From: Xenococcus sp. PCC 7305 | GTDB taxonomy: Bacteria; Cyanobacteriota; Cyanobacteriia; Cyanobacteriales; Xenococcaceae | Direction of reading: 5' to 3' | NCBI RefSeq assembly: GCF_000332055.1 | Contig: NZ_ALVZ01000224.1 | Span: 1 to 64,000 of the forward strand | Length of the DNA stretch: 64,000 nucleotides | Shown: one piece after another, positions 53,768-62,361 of the stretch | Layout: every line of letters starts with the position of its first letter | Position numbering within the stretch: the first letter of the stretch is position 1 | Translations under genes and position numbers: made by a program | Notes under the pieces: model-generated | Database searches by the model: none | Seen by the model: only the letters and a program-made list of their open reading frames with translations | Told to the model about the DNA's origin: nothing

Positions 53768-54608
53768 ACAGTATAGTTCTCGAACAAAAAAGCGTTTTGG
53801 TCAACATTGGTTACAAAGTGATCGTGTGTTAGACCAAATTGCTAATGCTGCTGAGTTGAATAGTAGCGATCGCATTTTGGAAATTGGCCCAGGAACAGGA
53901 GTTTTAACTCGTCGGTTACTTGGCTCTGTCGATTCGGTCTTAGCTGTAGAAATAGATAAATATTTATGTAAAAAGTTAACCAAAAAATTTCAAGAATATC
54001 AAAATTTTTTGCTGTTACAAGGCGATTTTCTGGCTTTAGATATTCCAGAATTGGTGAAGCCTTTTCCTTTGTTTCAGAAGCAAACTAAAATTGTTGCCAA
54101 TATTCCCTACAATATTACGGGATTGATATTAGAGAAATTATTGGGCAGTATTTCTCAGCCTAATACCAAAGACTACGAGTCTATTGTTTTATTGATTCAA
54201 AAAGAAGTTGGAGATCGCCTAACAGCAAATCCCAGTACTAAAGAATACGGTGCTTTATCTGTCAGAATTCAATATTTAGCGAGTTGCGAGAAAATTTGTG
54301 ATGTGCCAGCAAAAGCCTTTTATCCACCACCAAAAGTAGATTCGGTAGTGGTAAGATTGCGGCCACATACGCTGAGTAATCCCGCAGAAAATGTTCGTCA
54401 GCTAGAGACTTTGGTGAAATTGGGATTTTCTAGTCGTCGTAAAATGTTGCGCAATAATTTGAAAAGTGTGATTGAAGTTGATGACTTAAATAATCTACTA
54501 GAAAAATTAGATATAAATCCTCAAAGTCGAGCTGAAGATTTAAGCTTAGAAAATTGGATTAGCTTAAGCAATAGCTTTCCCTGTGCGGAAGTAATAAGTA
54601 ATAAGTAA
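53760..54608 (+). CDS. rsmA: 16S rRNA (adenine(1518)-N6/adenine(1519)-N6)-dimethyltransferase
   Basis: A 282-aa SAM enzyme also called KsgA. It has RFGQHWLQSDRVLDQIANAA, the SAM loop LEIGPGTGVLTR, IVANIPYNITG (the NIPY catalytic motif) and a C-terminal helical domain with FSSRRKMLRNNLKS. It dimethylates two adjacent adenosines near the 3' end of 16S rRNA. The start overlaps the hydrolase gene. It ends in an ACTAGT-type GCGGAAGT join with TAATAAG heptamers (54589-54606), so the last few codons may come from a repeat. Confidence 0.94.
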   Translation: MDKQYSSRTKKRFGQHWLQSDRVLDQIANAAELNSSDRILEIGPGTGVLTRRLLGSVDSVLAVEIDKYLCKKLTKKFQEYQNFLLLQGDFLALDIPELVKPFPLFQKQTKIVANIPYNITGLILEKLLGSISQPNTKDYESIVLLIQKEVGDRLTANPSTKEYGALSVRIQYLASCEKICDVPAKAFYPPPKVDSVVVRLRPHTLSNPAENVRQLETLVKLGFSSRRKMLRNNLKSVIEVDDLNNLLEKLDINPQSRAEDLSLENWISLSNSFPCAEVISNK

Positions 54609-54697
54609 TTAGTTTCTAGTCTTTATTTTCGAGGTATTTTTTCCTTCTGCCCTCTGCCCTCTGCCCTCTGCCTTCACCCCGTCAGGGACTTTTGACT
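54608..54697. repeat. Dispersed repeat with heptamers, copy 2
   Basis: A near copy of 36119-36200 with one extra CTGCCCT unit. It fills the gap between rsmA and the convergent permease gene. Confidence 0.75.
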
Positions 54698-55722
54698 CAT
54701 CTTTTCCTTTCCTTCCATGTATCCAGAATATCTTTAAAAATAGCCTCCTCCAGCCAGATTTTACTAACCACCGTTAGGGGCAAAGCAAGGATTAAACCCA
54801 TAAGGCCAAAGGTTCTGGCAAAGAAAATTTGTGCTGTTAAGGTAACAGCAGGAAGCAGAGAAACCTGTCTAGCCATGACCGTAGGAGATAGCCAATAAGT
54901 TTCAAGATTCTGAATTATAAAATACCAAACCAATACGCCAATAATTTTCCAAGGTTCTTCTAAAATCGCGATCGATAAGGGAAAAATAACACTAGTAGCT
55001 GGGCCAATATTGGGAATAAAGTTGAGTACCCCGGCAATTAATGCGTGAACTAAAACTAACTTGACTTGCAAAAGAGCCAACCCAATTCCGCTAGAAATTC
55101 CAATAAATAGACAATTTATGGAAATACCCCGCAGCCAATTGCCTAATGCCGCTTCCGACTTGGACAAAATATCATCAGCACGTTTACGGTAAAAAGAAGG
55201 AAACAGAATCAAAAAAGCATTCCGATATCTTTGTGGGCTAAGCAACATCATGATAGTTAAAACAATTACCAAAAATAATTGCAAAAAAACTGTCAAAGAA
55301 TCGGAAAAGACATCGAAAAACCCGCTTAGCAATTCGTGTAATGCAGGCAGTTGAGCTAATAATTCTTTTATTGTCGGGAAATTGGGAAAATAATCAGGCA
55401 GTTTAGCTTCGAGTATGGTTAATTGAAAATTGATTTTGCTCCAAACCCTCGGCAATTGTTCAATCAGTCTTTGTAACTGTTGACTGAAGGGTGGAACTAC
55501 CAACCAGATGAACAAAGTGAGAAAAATTAGAACAGAGCTGATAGCGCAAAAAAGAGCCAATTGACGAGGTAGTCCTTTCCTTTGCAACCATTTGACTAAG
55601 CGATTCAGTGCCGTAGCTAAAACCACAGCAGTAAAAACTAATAGCAGTAGGGCATGAATTTGCCAGAGAACATATAGGGAAAGAATTAAACAAACAAAAC
55701 CAAACCACTGACCAAGATTCAT
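54697..55722 (-). CDS. AI-2E/PerM-family membrane protein
   Basis: A 341-aa protein with seven to eight membrane helices. The pattern LLLVFTAVVLATALNRLVKWL, a soluble middle (LEAKLPDYFPNFPTIKELL), and the late VKLVLVHALIAGVLNFIPNI plus GPATSVIFPLS are typical of the AI-2E/YdiK/PerM superfamily. Members export quorum signals, act as Na+/H+ antiporters or have no known role; nothing here decides among them. The start lies 206 bp from divergent ubiD. Confidence 0.88.
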   Translation of the reverse strand: MNLGQWFGFVCLILSLYVLWQIHALLLLVFTAVVLATALNRLVKWLQRKGLPRQLALFCAISSVLIFLTLFIWLVVPPFSQQLQRLIEQLPRVWSKINFQLTILEAKLPDYFPNFPTIKELLAQLPALHELLSGFFDVFSDSLTVFLQLFLVIVLTIMMLLSPQRYRNAFLILFPSFYRKRADDILSKSEAALGNWLRGISINCLFIGISSGIGLALLQVKLVLVHALIAGVLNFIPNIGPATSVIFPLSIAILEEPWKIIGVLVWYFIIQNLETYWLSPTVMARQVSLLPAVTLTAQIFFARTFGLMGLILALPLTVVSKIWLEEAIFKDILDTWKERKR

Positions 55723-55928
55723 TTTTAACTGGGTTTTGCGATTACGCAGTACGAGGCTTCGCCTGACTGAGCATGATTCAGAAAAAGAATTATATTTACT
55801 AGAATACAGTCTCTGACTGAATAAAGGTCAGCAAAATTAGTTTTTAAACAGAGAATATTTCTGGCCCCTTTCCCAAGCAAGCGCGATCGGTTCATAATGA
55901 AGAAAGTGAACTTTATATTTCTTAACTT

Positions 55929-57437
55929 ATGGCCAGGGACTTACGGGGATTTATTGAAATCTTAGAAGAGAGGGGACAACTCAAACGCATCAATGCTTTA
56001 GTAGATGGGGATTTGGAAATAGCAGAGATTTCTAATCGCATGCTCCAAGCCGGGGGCCCTGGATTGTTATTTGAGAATGTTAAAGGCTCACCTTTTCCTG
56101 TCGCAGTGAACTTGATGGGTACTGTAGAACGAATTTGTTGGGCAATGAATATGCAGCAACCCCAAGAGCTGGAAGAGTTGGGCAGTAAGCTCGCTATGCT
56201 GCAACAACCCAAACCACCCAAGAAAATTTCCCAAGCTGTAGATTTCGGGAAAGTTCTTTTTGATGTAGTCAAAGCCAAACCAGGAAGAGATTTTTTTCCA
56301 GCCTGCCAACAAGTAATGATTGAAGAAGAGGATTTAAATTTAAACAAAATTCCCATGATTCGTCCCTATGGGGGGGATGCGGGGAAAATTATTACTCTGG
56401 GATTAGTGATTACCAAAGATTGTGAAACTGGTACTCCGAATGTGGGGGTCTATCGTTTACAGTTGCAATCGAAGACTACCATGACTGTTCATTGGTTATC
56501 GGTCAGAGGTGGGGCGAGACATCTGCGCAAAGCTGCTGAAGCCGGGAAAAAATTAGAAATCGCGATCGCACTGGGAGTTGATCCCCTAATAATCATGGCG
56601 GCAGCAACCCCAATTCCTGTGGATTTGTCGGAATGGTTATTTGCTGGCTTGTATGGTGGCAGTGGAGTGAAACTTGCCAAATGTAAAACAGTAGATTTGG
56701 AAGTTCCGGCGGATTCGGAATTCGTTTTAGAAGGCACAATCACCCCAGGGGAAGTATTGCCGGATGGGCCGTTTGGTGATCATATGGGATATTATGGCGG
56801 CGTCGAAGATTCTCCTTTAGTGCGTTTCCATTGCATGACACATCGCAAAAAACCTGTGTATCTGACAACTTTTAGCGGTCGTCCGCCCAAAGAAGAAGCG
56901 ATGATGGCGATCGCGCTTAACCGGATTTATACACCCATTTTGCGACAGCAAGTCTCAGAAATTGTCGATTTCTTCCTGCCCATGGAAGCCCTAAGTTACA
57001 AAGCAGCTATTATCTCGATTGATAAAGCCTATCCTGGACAGGCCAGAAGAGCTGCCCTCGCTTTTTGGAGTGCTCTACCCCAGTTTACCTATACTAAATT
57101 TGTCATTGTGGTGGATAAGGAGATTAATATTCGCGATCCTCGTCAGGTAGTTTGGGCAATTTCGTCTAAGGTTGATCCCGCTCGTGATGTCTTTATTCTC
57201 CCCGATACTCCTTTTGATACCCTCGATTTTGCCAGTGCCAAAATTGGTTTGGGGGGAAGAATGGGCATTGATGCCACCACCAAGATGACTCCGGAGACAA
57301 CCCATGAATGGGGGGAACCGTTAGAATCTGATCCTGGAACCGCAGAGATGGTTTCTCGACGCTGGAAAGAATATGGCTTGGGAGATATTGATTTATCAGA
57401 GGTGAATGCTAATTTATTTGGCTACGACATGACATGA
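55929..57437 (+). CDS. ubiD: UbiD-family decarboxylase
   Basis: A 502-aa enzyme that uses prenylated FMN. The core motifs are MARDLRGFIEILEERGQL at the start, GVYRLQLQSKTTMTVHWL in the cofactor site, and FGDHMGYYGGVED (the catalytic E-x-x-R/E region with VLEGTITPGEVLPDGP). In cyanobacteria the enzyme decarboxylates 4-hydroxy-3-solanesylbenzoate in plastoquinone synthesis. Sds (13813) supplies the side chain. The matching prenyl-FMN synthase UbiX is not here. Confidence 0.93.
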   Translation: MARDLRGFIEILEERGQLKRINALVDGDLEIAEISNRMLQAGGPGLLFENVKGSPFPVAVNLMGTVERICWAMNMQQPQELEELGSKLAMLQQPKPPKKISQAVDFGKVLFDVVKAKPGRDFFPACQQVMIEEEDLNLNKIPMIRPYGGDAGKIITLGLVITKDCETGTPNVGVYRLQLQSKTTMTVHWLSVRGGARHLRKAAEAGKKLEIAIALGVDPLIIMAAATPIPVDLSEWLFAGLYGGSGVKLAKCKTVDLEVPADSEFVLEGTITPGEVLPDGPFGDHMGYYGGVEDSPLVRFHCMTHRKKPVYLTTFSGRPPKEEAMMAIALNRIYTPILRQQVSEIVDFFLPMEALSYKAAIISIDKAYPGQARRAALAFWSALPQFTYTKFVIVVDKEINIRDPRQVVWAISSKVDPARDVFILPDTPFDTLDFASAKIGLGGRMGIDATTKMTPETTHEWGEPLESDPGTAEMVSRRWKEYGLGDIDLSEVNANLFGYDMT

Positions 57438-57446
57438 GGTGTGTTG

Positions 57447-57540
57447 CTTGGTAACCCCGTCGCTTTAGCGCGGGGAGGAAAAGCCGCTTAAACGGCTTAA
57501 GCCGTGAGTAAAGAGCATCTACAAATGATATAGATGTAGT
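57447..57540. repeat. Structured remnant resembling an IS200/IS605 right end or omega-type RNA
   Basis: Two nested structures follow ubiD. The first is CCCCG(T)CGC-TTTA-GCGCGGGG (57455-57475), an 8-bp stem with one bulge. The second is AAGCCG-CTTAAA-CGGCTT (57481-57498), overlapping a perfect 14-bp palindrome ACGGCTTAAGCCGT (57492-57505). A last hairpin, CATCTA/TAGATG, is at 57516-57536. A CCCCG-TTTA-CGGGG hairpin is what I recall at the end of tnpB genes in cyanobacterial IS605-type elements. No tnpB or tnpA is present. It may also serve as the ubiD terminator. Confidence 0.45.
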
Positions 57541-57549
57541 TAAGTATCA

Positions 57550-58044
57550 TTACCACCAGCGCGTTCCAGGTTCGCCTTTAAATGGTCCGACAATATCTTT
57601 GGTGATCCAGCCTCCATAATAATCTCCAGGTTGGGGTGTTACTAATTCATCGTTAACGTAACAAGCATCCATCAGACTGGCATAAAAACCATAGTATTCT
57701 TTAATCGGAATGAAGTTAGAACTAGGCTCGAAAAAACGCCAAGCACCATGAGTAACCTGTCGCTCACCCAGATTAATATTATAATAACCACACCAACCCT
57801 TCCATTCGCAAAAAGTTTTACGAGCTGTTGGAATTAGATATTCTAATTTGATATCTTCAGGAGGAAAGTAATAGGTAGGAGGATGACTCGTTTCTAAAAC
57901 TCGCTTACCTTGTTTAGTGTCGGCAATAACAACATCATTAAAAATAACTCGAAGATGTTTATCTGTATCTTCTAAAACGGCAGGACGAGGATAATCCCAA
58001 ACGGATTCTTGACCTGGTTGTGGTGGCATAGGAGTAGGCTTCAT
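57550..58044 (-). CDS. DUF427 protein
   Basis: A 164-aa protein with ESVWDYPRPAVLEDT, TSHPPTYYFPPEDI, then TFCEWKGWCGYYNI, and a C-terminal FYASLMDACYVNDELVTPQP. This is the DUF427 fold of small beta-rich enzymes of unknown function. The conserved WKG and CYVNxExV features are kept. The MurL-like gene ends 19 bp upstream on the same strand, so the pair may be an operon. Confidence 0.85.
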   Translation of the reverse strand: MKPTPMPPQPGQESVWDYPRPAVLEDTDKHLRVIFNDVVIADTKQGKRVLETSHPPTYYFPPEDIKLEYLIPTARKTFCEWKGWCGYYNINLGERQVTHGAWRFFEPSSNFIPIKEYYGFYASLMDACYVNDELVTPQPGDYYGGWITKDIVGPFKGEPGTRWW

Positions 58045-58063
58045 TGTTTATAATATTAGACTT

Positions 58064-59422
58064 CTATAATTGCTCTTTAATTTTACTAAATATCCAATCG
58101 GGAATAGCATGTTCAGTTATATAAACTCGATCATATTTTTGTTCTATTTCTTGCCAATTAATAGAATGATCAGATAATATCTCCTGTTTAAAGATATTTA
58201 GAGCTTTTCCCGATAAGCCCTTTTCTAAACATTTTTTCATCGCCAATCGACTTTCATCAACTTCGCCAATACATTCAAAAGGAGTATGCTTAGCTAAACC
58301 TAGCATTTGTCTAAAAATTGGTATTAAATCTTCATCGTCAAATAAATTTTTCTCAAATACTACATTTACAGATTGAGGCTCAAAAGCTGCCATTAAACCT
58401 AACCATACATAAGCACATTTAGGGCATTTTTTACACCAAGGTTTTTTGATATTGCAAGAATGAATTTTCGGTAATACTTCTGGATATTGACTAAGATTTT
58501 TGAAGATGCGAAAGTCATAAATCGGCTGTAAGATACTAAAATAAGTAAAATTGGCTAAAATATTATTTTGAATAAAATCATTTAATAACTTTTCTGCTTC
58601 ATGACTTTTTCCCCATTGATGATTTACTTCTTTGCCAAGTTTTTCCCAGAAAAAATTTCCTCTATTAGCACTCTTTTCATGAGCCAAACTTAAATATCTG
58701 TAGCCCTCATTTAGCATTATAGGCAAGCATTCAAAGATAGAAACTGGTGTTTCTGGAACTGTGATTCCTGAATTTTTGGGAAAATATAACCCCAGTAAAG
58801 GATAGTCAATAAAGTCATCGTAAATAGAAATTTGATGTTTCTTAACAGGATTCACATATTCTAATACTTCAGAAATCAAATTATGTTGGAAATCTGCCTT
58901 CCCATAAATACTATGGGAGTATTGTATTGAGGCAAAGGGAAGATTTGCTTCTTCAAGCATTTTCAGGGCTACAATACTATCTTTTCCCCCACCACAGCCA
59001 GCAAGTACGGTAGAGTTATCTTGAGCTAGGTAGATGGGGTTACTTGCTCTTAAACTAACTCCTGGATAGACAATTTCAGGTCCAATGTATTCAGTTACGT
59101 TATTTTCATACCAATGTTGAGCAAACACTCCTTGATATATATTGGCAAATAACTCTAAAGCTGAATCACTTAAGTGTTCTGCGATAATACTAATATCATA
59201 GTATTTGGGAAATAGAGAACATAGTTTCATGCCCTCGAAGAAGGCAATATAGGCAGCGATTTGATTAATTACAGTTTCAGAATACTTGGTGGTAAGTAAA
59301 CTAAAAGATACATCATGGTAAAAAACTTTAGTAGAAAAGTTGAAGTTATCTACACCATAAATAATATCTAAATGATGTTCATGAATGGTTAATTGATTAA
59401 TTATAATAGTTTCAATCTTCAT
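58064..59422 (-). CDS. PP-loop ATPase, MurL-like
   Basis: A 452-aa protein from ATG 59422 (an upstream in-frame start runs through unrelated sequence). The PP-loop reads LAGCGGGKDSIVALKMLEEA. A four-cysteine knuckle, HSCNIKKPWCKKCPKCAYVW, lies near residue 350 and recalls QueC-type zinc sites. The family pattern (PGVSLRASNP before the loop, LSLAHEKSANRGN after) is similar to MurL, the UDP-MurNAc-L-Ala-L-Glu epimerase. MurD2, the usual partner, is not in this window. MurL is a recalled match, so the function is uncertain; the ATP-pyrophosphatase core is clear. Confidence 0.65.
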   Translation of the reverse strand: MKIETIIINQLTIHEHHLDIIYGVDNFNFSTKVFYHDVSFSLLTTKYSETVINQIAAYIAFFEGMKLCSLFPKYYDISIIAEHLSDSALELFANIYQGVFAQHWYENNVTEYIGPEIVYPGVSLRASNPIYLAQDNSTVLAGCGGGKDSIVALKMLEEANLPFASIQYSHSIYGKADFQHNLISEVLEYVNPVKKHQISIYDDFIDYPLLGLYFPKNSGITVPETPVSIFECLPIMLNEGYRYLSLAHEKSANRGNFFWEKLGKEVNHQWGKSHEAEKLLNDFIQNNILANFTYFSILQPIYDFRIFKNLSQYPEVLPKIHSCNIKKPWCKKCPKCAYVWLGLMAAFEPQSVNVVFEKNLFDDEDLIPIFRQMLGLAKHTPFECIGEVDESRLAMKKCLEKGLSGKALNIFKQEILSDHSINWQEIEQKYDRVYITEHAIPDWIFSKIKEQL

Positions 59423-59670
59423 TATTCTTAGCTTGGTCAAATGGAGGCAGGAGTTGAAAGGCAGAAGGCGGGAAGTTGGAAGAGGTTTCTCACTACTCAC
59501 AAAAATAATAGTTAATACTTAATACATGCGAATGTAAACAATTATGTTATGCAACTGATTCGCAACACAAAATATCTGTAAAATACCCTCAATAGTCTGA
59601 TCAAATAATAAATTAAAGAGTTTTATTTGTCTAGCTTAATCTTTGATTGGTTTAAGTGGAGGGGAAATCA

Positions 59671-61392
59671 ATGAAAAATTTTAAATTTAAAACTCAGGCA
59701 GTTGCGATCGCAATGCTGGCGAGTATGTTCTCCATTAGTTCGACGGTTGCCGAAAGCGATGGCTATGAGATCTGGGGTTCTGACCAATCAAACTCGGTTT
59801 CTAATGTCGATTCACGGGGCGTGAGCGGTAGTTGGCTCTGGATCTGGGACAGCAAAGATGTTGAGACACAGCTTAAAGATGGGGAAGCGGCCGAACCTAT
59901 AGGTTGTGATGGAAAGAACATTGCTGGAGAAGGGCCTTGCAATCTTTACGATGTTTTCCCTTCAACCCTAATGGAAAATAGTTCTAGTGGCCCCACTGGT
60001 AAGAGTCTAAGTGAACTGTCGGGATTTGGACGTCTCCATGGAATGTTGAGCGATCCCCAAAACCTCTATATGAACGTCAATATATTTGCCCCTGATGGTG
60101 GTTATATTGGGATTATCGATGGCGAAACAAAAGAAGCAGTAGCTTTATTTAGGGTGACAGGAACCAATATTGGTCGTTCAGTGCATATGTCCTTCTGGAA
60201 TAGTGATGGCAGTGCCTTATTAGTTGCCAATCTTCATGGAAAAGTGCTCGAACGTATTGACATCGAACGGGATGGCAATGGCAAAATCACCAGCGCCACG
60301 TTCAATCAGTCGGCATCCTTAGGAGTGGGCAAGGAAATGACGATTACCGATGAAGCAAAGGTTTATCTGGGGACCAATGGTCAGGGAAACCCTATGCTGG
60401 GAAATATCTCAGGTAGTTATGAAGAAGCTGATTTTGGCAACTTGACACCCAACGGTATCTGCAAAGAAAACGAATGCACTGATAATTCTAACGAGACACC
60501 TGCTGGTCGGGCGAATAACCTTATTATCTGTCCGATTACTTCCAATAATGACCATGCTTATATTACCTTTGGTGGTGGTGGTCTTTTGATTGCAGATATT
60601 AAAACCACTCCGATGCAGATTATTGCCGAATATGATAACAAAACCATTAACGGTGCCGGCTGTGGTGGAGTTCAAGTTGGCAATGAAATGTGGTTAAATG
60701 CAGGAGTTTCTGCCTCTAAAGCAGGTGCTACTCAGTCAACCTTTACCATGTACAGCATTGACGATTCTCAGTTGGGCAAAACCGCCAATGCTCTCAACAC
60801 GCCTAGTCCCACGGTGATTTTCAAGGATTCGACGAATACGACAACCATTGGTAACGATGATGGCAACTCGAACGAGAATCTGACTGGACAGCTACCAGGT
60901 ACCACTACTCGTCGTGATGCCCATGGTATGGCACGCACTTTGTCTGGTTCCCATATCCATAATGTCGATCGCATCCAAAATAATGTCGAGGTTTTTGATA
61001 CCAAGACCCTGACACGCACTACCTATGACTTAACCTCGGCAGATGGTCAGGGTAACGGAGTGGGCCCCTGCGCTCAAGCTTCAGTTACAGATGACCCTAA
61101 CCTGCCCCAAAATGATCCAGCGCCAGATCTAATCGAGAACACCCCAGATGGAAAATATCTTGTAGTTGCCTTACGCGGGCCAATTCCTGTCTCCGTTGCC
61201 CATGCAGCCCAAGGCAGTTGCCCTGGTGTTGGCATTATCGAGCTTCTCGATGGCGGAGCCTCTGGACGTTTGGTGGGTGTGCTGCGAACTACAAATATTG
61301 TTGACAATTCGCCAATGAGCGCACCAGGAGGTCACGAATATACAGGGAGTGAACATAGTGACATACATGGTGCATCAGTGCGCAAAAAATAG
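59671..61392 (+). CDS. Exported beta-propeller-like protein upstream of a sulfur-transport pair
   Basis: A 573-aa protein from ATG 59671 behind GGAGG. A signal peptide covers about 1-28. The body has several blade-like segments (NLYMNVNIFAPDGGYIGIID, ALLVANLHGKVLERIDIERD, HAYITFGGGGLLIADIK) and four pairs of cysteines that may be cross-linked outside. A HGMARTLSGSHIHNVDR segment could bind metal. It looks like a YVTN-type propeller of 6-8 blades. The two membrane genes after it (100-bp gap) suggest a role with sulfur compounds, which is inference. I do not recognise the exact family. Confidence 0.65.
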   Translation: MKNFKFKTQAVAIAMLASMFSISSTVAESDGYEIWGSDQSNSVSNVDSRGVSGSWLWIWDSKDVETQLKDGEAAEPIGCDGKNIAGEGPCNLYDVFPSTLMENSSSGPTGKSLSELSGFGRLHGMLSDPQNLYMNVNIFAPDGGYIGIIDGETKEAVALFRVTGTNIGRSVHMSFWNSDGSALLVANLHGKVLERIDIERDGNGKITSATFNQSASLGVGKEMTITDEAKVYLGTNGQGNPMLGNISGSYEEADFGNLTPNGICKENECTDNSNETPAGRANNLIICPITSNNDHAYITFGGGGLLIADIKTTPMQIIAEYDNKTINGAGCGGVQVGNEMWLNAGVSASKAGATQSTFTMYSIDDSQLGKTANALNTPSPTVIFKDSTNTTTIGNDDGNSNENLTGQLPGTTTRRDAHGMARTLSGSHIHNVDRIQNNVEVFDTKTLTRTTYDLTSADGQGNGVGPCAQASVTDDPNLPQNDPAPDLIENTPDGKYLVVALRGPIPVSVAHAAQGSCPGVGIIELLDGGASGRLVGVLRTTNIVDNSPMSAPGGHEYTGSEHSDIHGASVRKK

Positions 61393-61491
61393 AGATGGGT
61401 TGGTCTATGATGGTAAAACTTGCTCCATGAATATCTTTCATGAGTGAGTTTTGGACCTTCAATTACTAAAATAATTTGCAATGTAATTGTG

Positions 61492-61914
61492 ATGACAGAG
61501 TTTAATTGGATAGTAGCTTTGACTGGTGGGATATTGATTGGCCTGAGTGCCACTGTTTTACTTGCTTTTACTGGTCGGATTGCGGGGATCAGTGGCATTG
61601 TCAATGGAGCAATTCGATTTAAACAGCCAGTTCCTTGGCGTTGGTTCTTTATTTTGGGGATGCTACTAGGTGGTTTATTTTATAAAACTGTCCTATTTCC
61701 TGAATTGGCAATGTCATCATCTTTGACTCCCTGGCCAATGCTGCTGGGAGGTTTATTAGTTGGCTTTGGCACCAGAATGGGAAATGGTTGTACTAGTGGT
61801 CATGGAGTATGTGGTCTAGGTCGATTATCTTTCCGCTCCTTGATTGCAGTTATCACTTTTATGGCTACAGCTATCATTACAGTCTGGATTACTCATCACT
61901 TATTAGGGTTATGA
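61492..61914 (+). CDS. YeeE/YedE-family half-transporter (first half)
   Basis: A 140-aa protein from ATG 61492 with four hydrophobic helices. The signature RMGNGCTSGHGVCGLGRLS carries the conserved cysteines of YeeE/TsuA-like thiosulfate carriers. It pairs with the next gene, overlapping it by 4 bp (ATGA). Such half-proteins (PmpA/PmpB type) often move sulfur compounds and lie with sulfide-responsive genes. Confidence 0.85.
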   Translation: MTEFNWIVALTGGILIGLSATVLLAFTGRIAGISGIVNGAIRFKQPVPWRWFFILGMLLGGLFYKTVLFPELAMSSSLTPWPMLLGGLLVGFGTRMGNGCTSGHGVCGLGRLSFRSLIAVITFMATAIITVWITHHLLGL

Positions 61915-62336
61915 AACAAAATTTGGTTGCCCTATTTTGCGGTCTGCTTTTTGGTTTGGGGTTAAGTCTCTCCCAGATGATTGATCGCGATCGCATTTTG
62001 GGGTTTTTAGACATTGCGGGGAATTGGGACTCGACCTTATTATTTGTCTTAGGTGGTGCGGTTGGCGTTACGGTGATAACTTTTCGTTTTGTTTTGCGTT
62101 TACGCCAGCCCATTGGGTCAGAAAAATTTTATTTGCCAACTAATACCACTGTTGATCGAGCTCTAATTATCGGCGCTGCCATATTTGGGATCGGTTGGGG
62201 AATTGCTGGATACTGCCCCGGCCCGGCAATTACTGCCTTGGTGATCGATCCAGCCAATCCAGCTCTTTTTTTAGCGGCTCTGATTATCGGCTCTTTTCTT
62301 AGTGACAGGATAAGTCTGTTAGACAAGCATAAGTAG
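61911..62336 (+). CDS. YeeE/YedE-family half-transporter (second half, DUF6691)
   Basis: A 141-aa protein from ATG 61911. It starts MKQNLVALFCGLLFGLGLSL and carries GIAGYCPGPAITAL, the second conserved cysteine motif. Its start overlaps the previous stop, so the two are translationally coupled and probably form a two-subunit carrier for thiosulfate or polysulfide. It is convergent with glcD (25 bp gap). Confidence 0.85.
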   Translation: MKQNLVALFCGLLFGLGLSLSQMIDRDRILGFLDIAGNWDSTLLFVLGGAVGVTVITFRFVLRLRQPIGSEKFYLPTNTTVDRALIIGAAIFGIGWGIAGYCPGPAITALVIDPANPALFLAALIIGSFLSDRISLLDKHK

Positions 62337-62361
62337 CTTTTATACTATTTTTAGTACAGCT

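Noticed and set aside
2947-54675. Heptamer tracts as CRISPR or origin iterons
   Set aside because: They lack spacers, differ in sequence from site to site, and show no DnaA-box cluster around them.
61074-61307. Minus-strand frames inside the propeller gene
   Set aside because: They mirror the coding strand and have no start signals.
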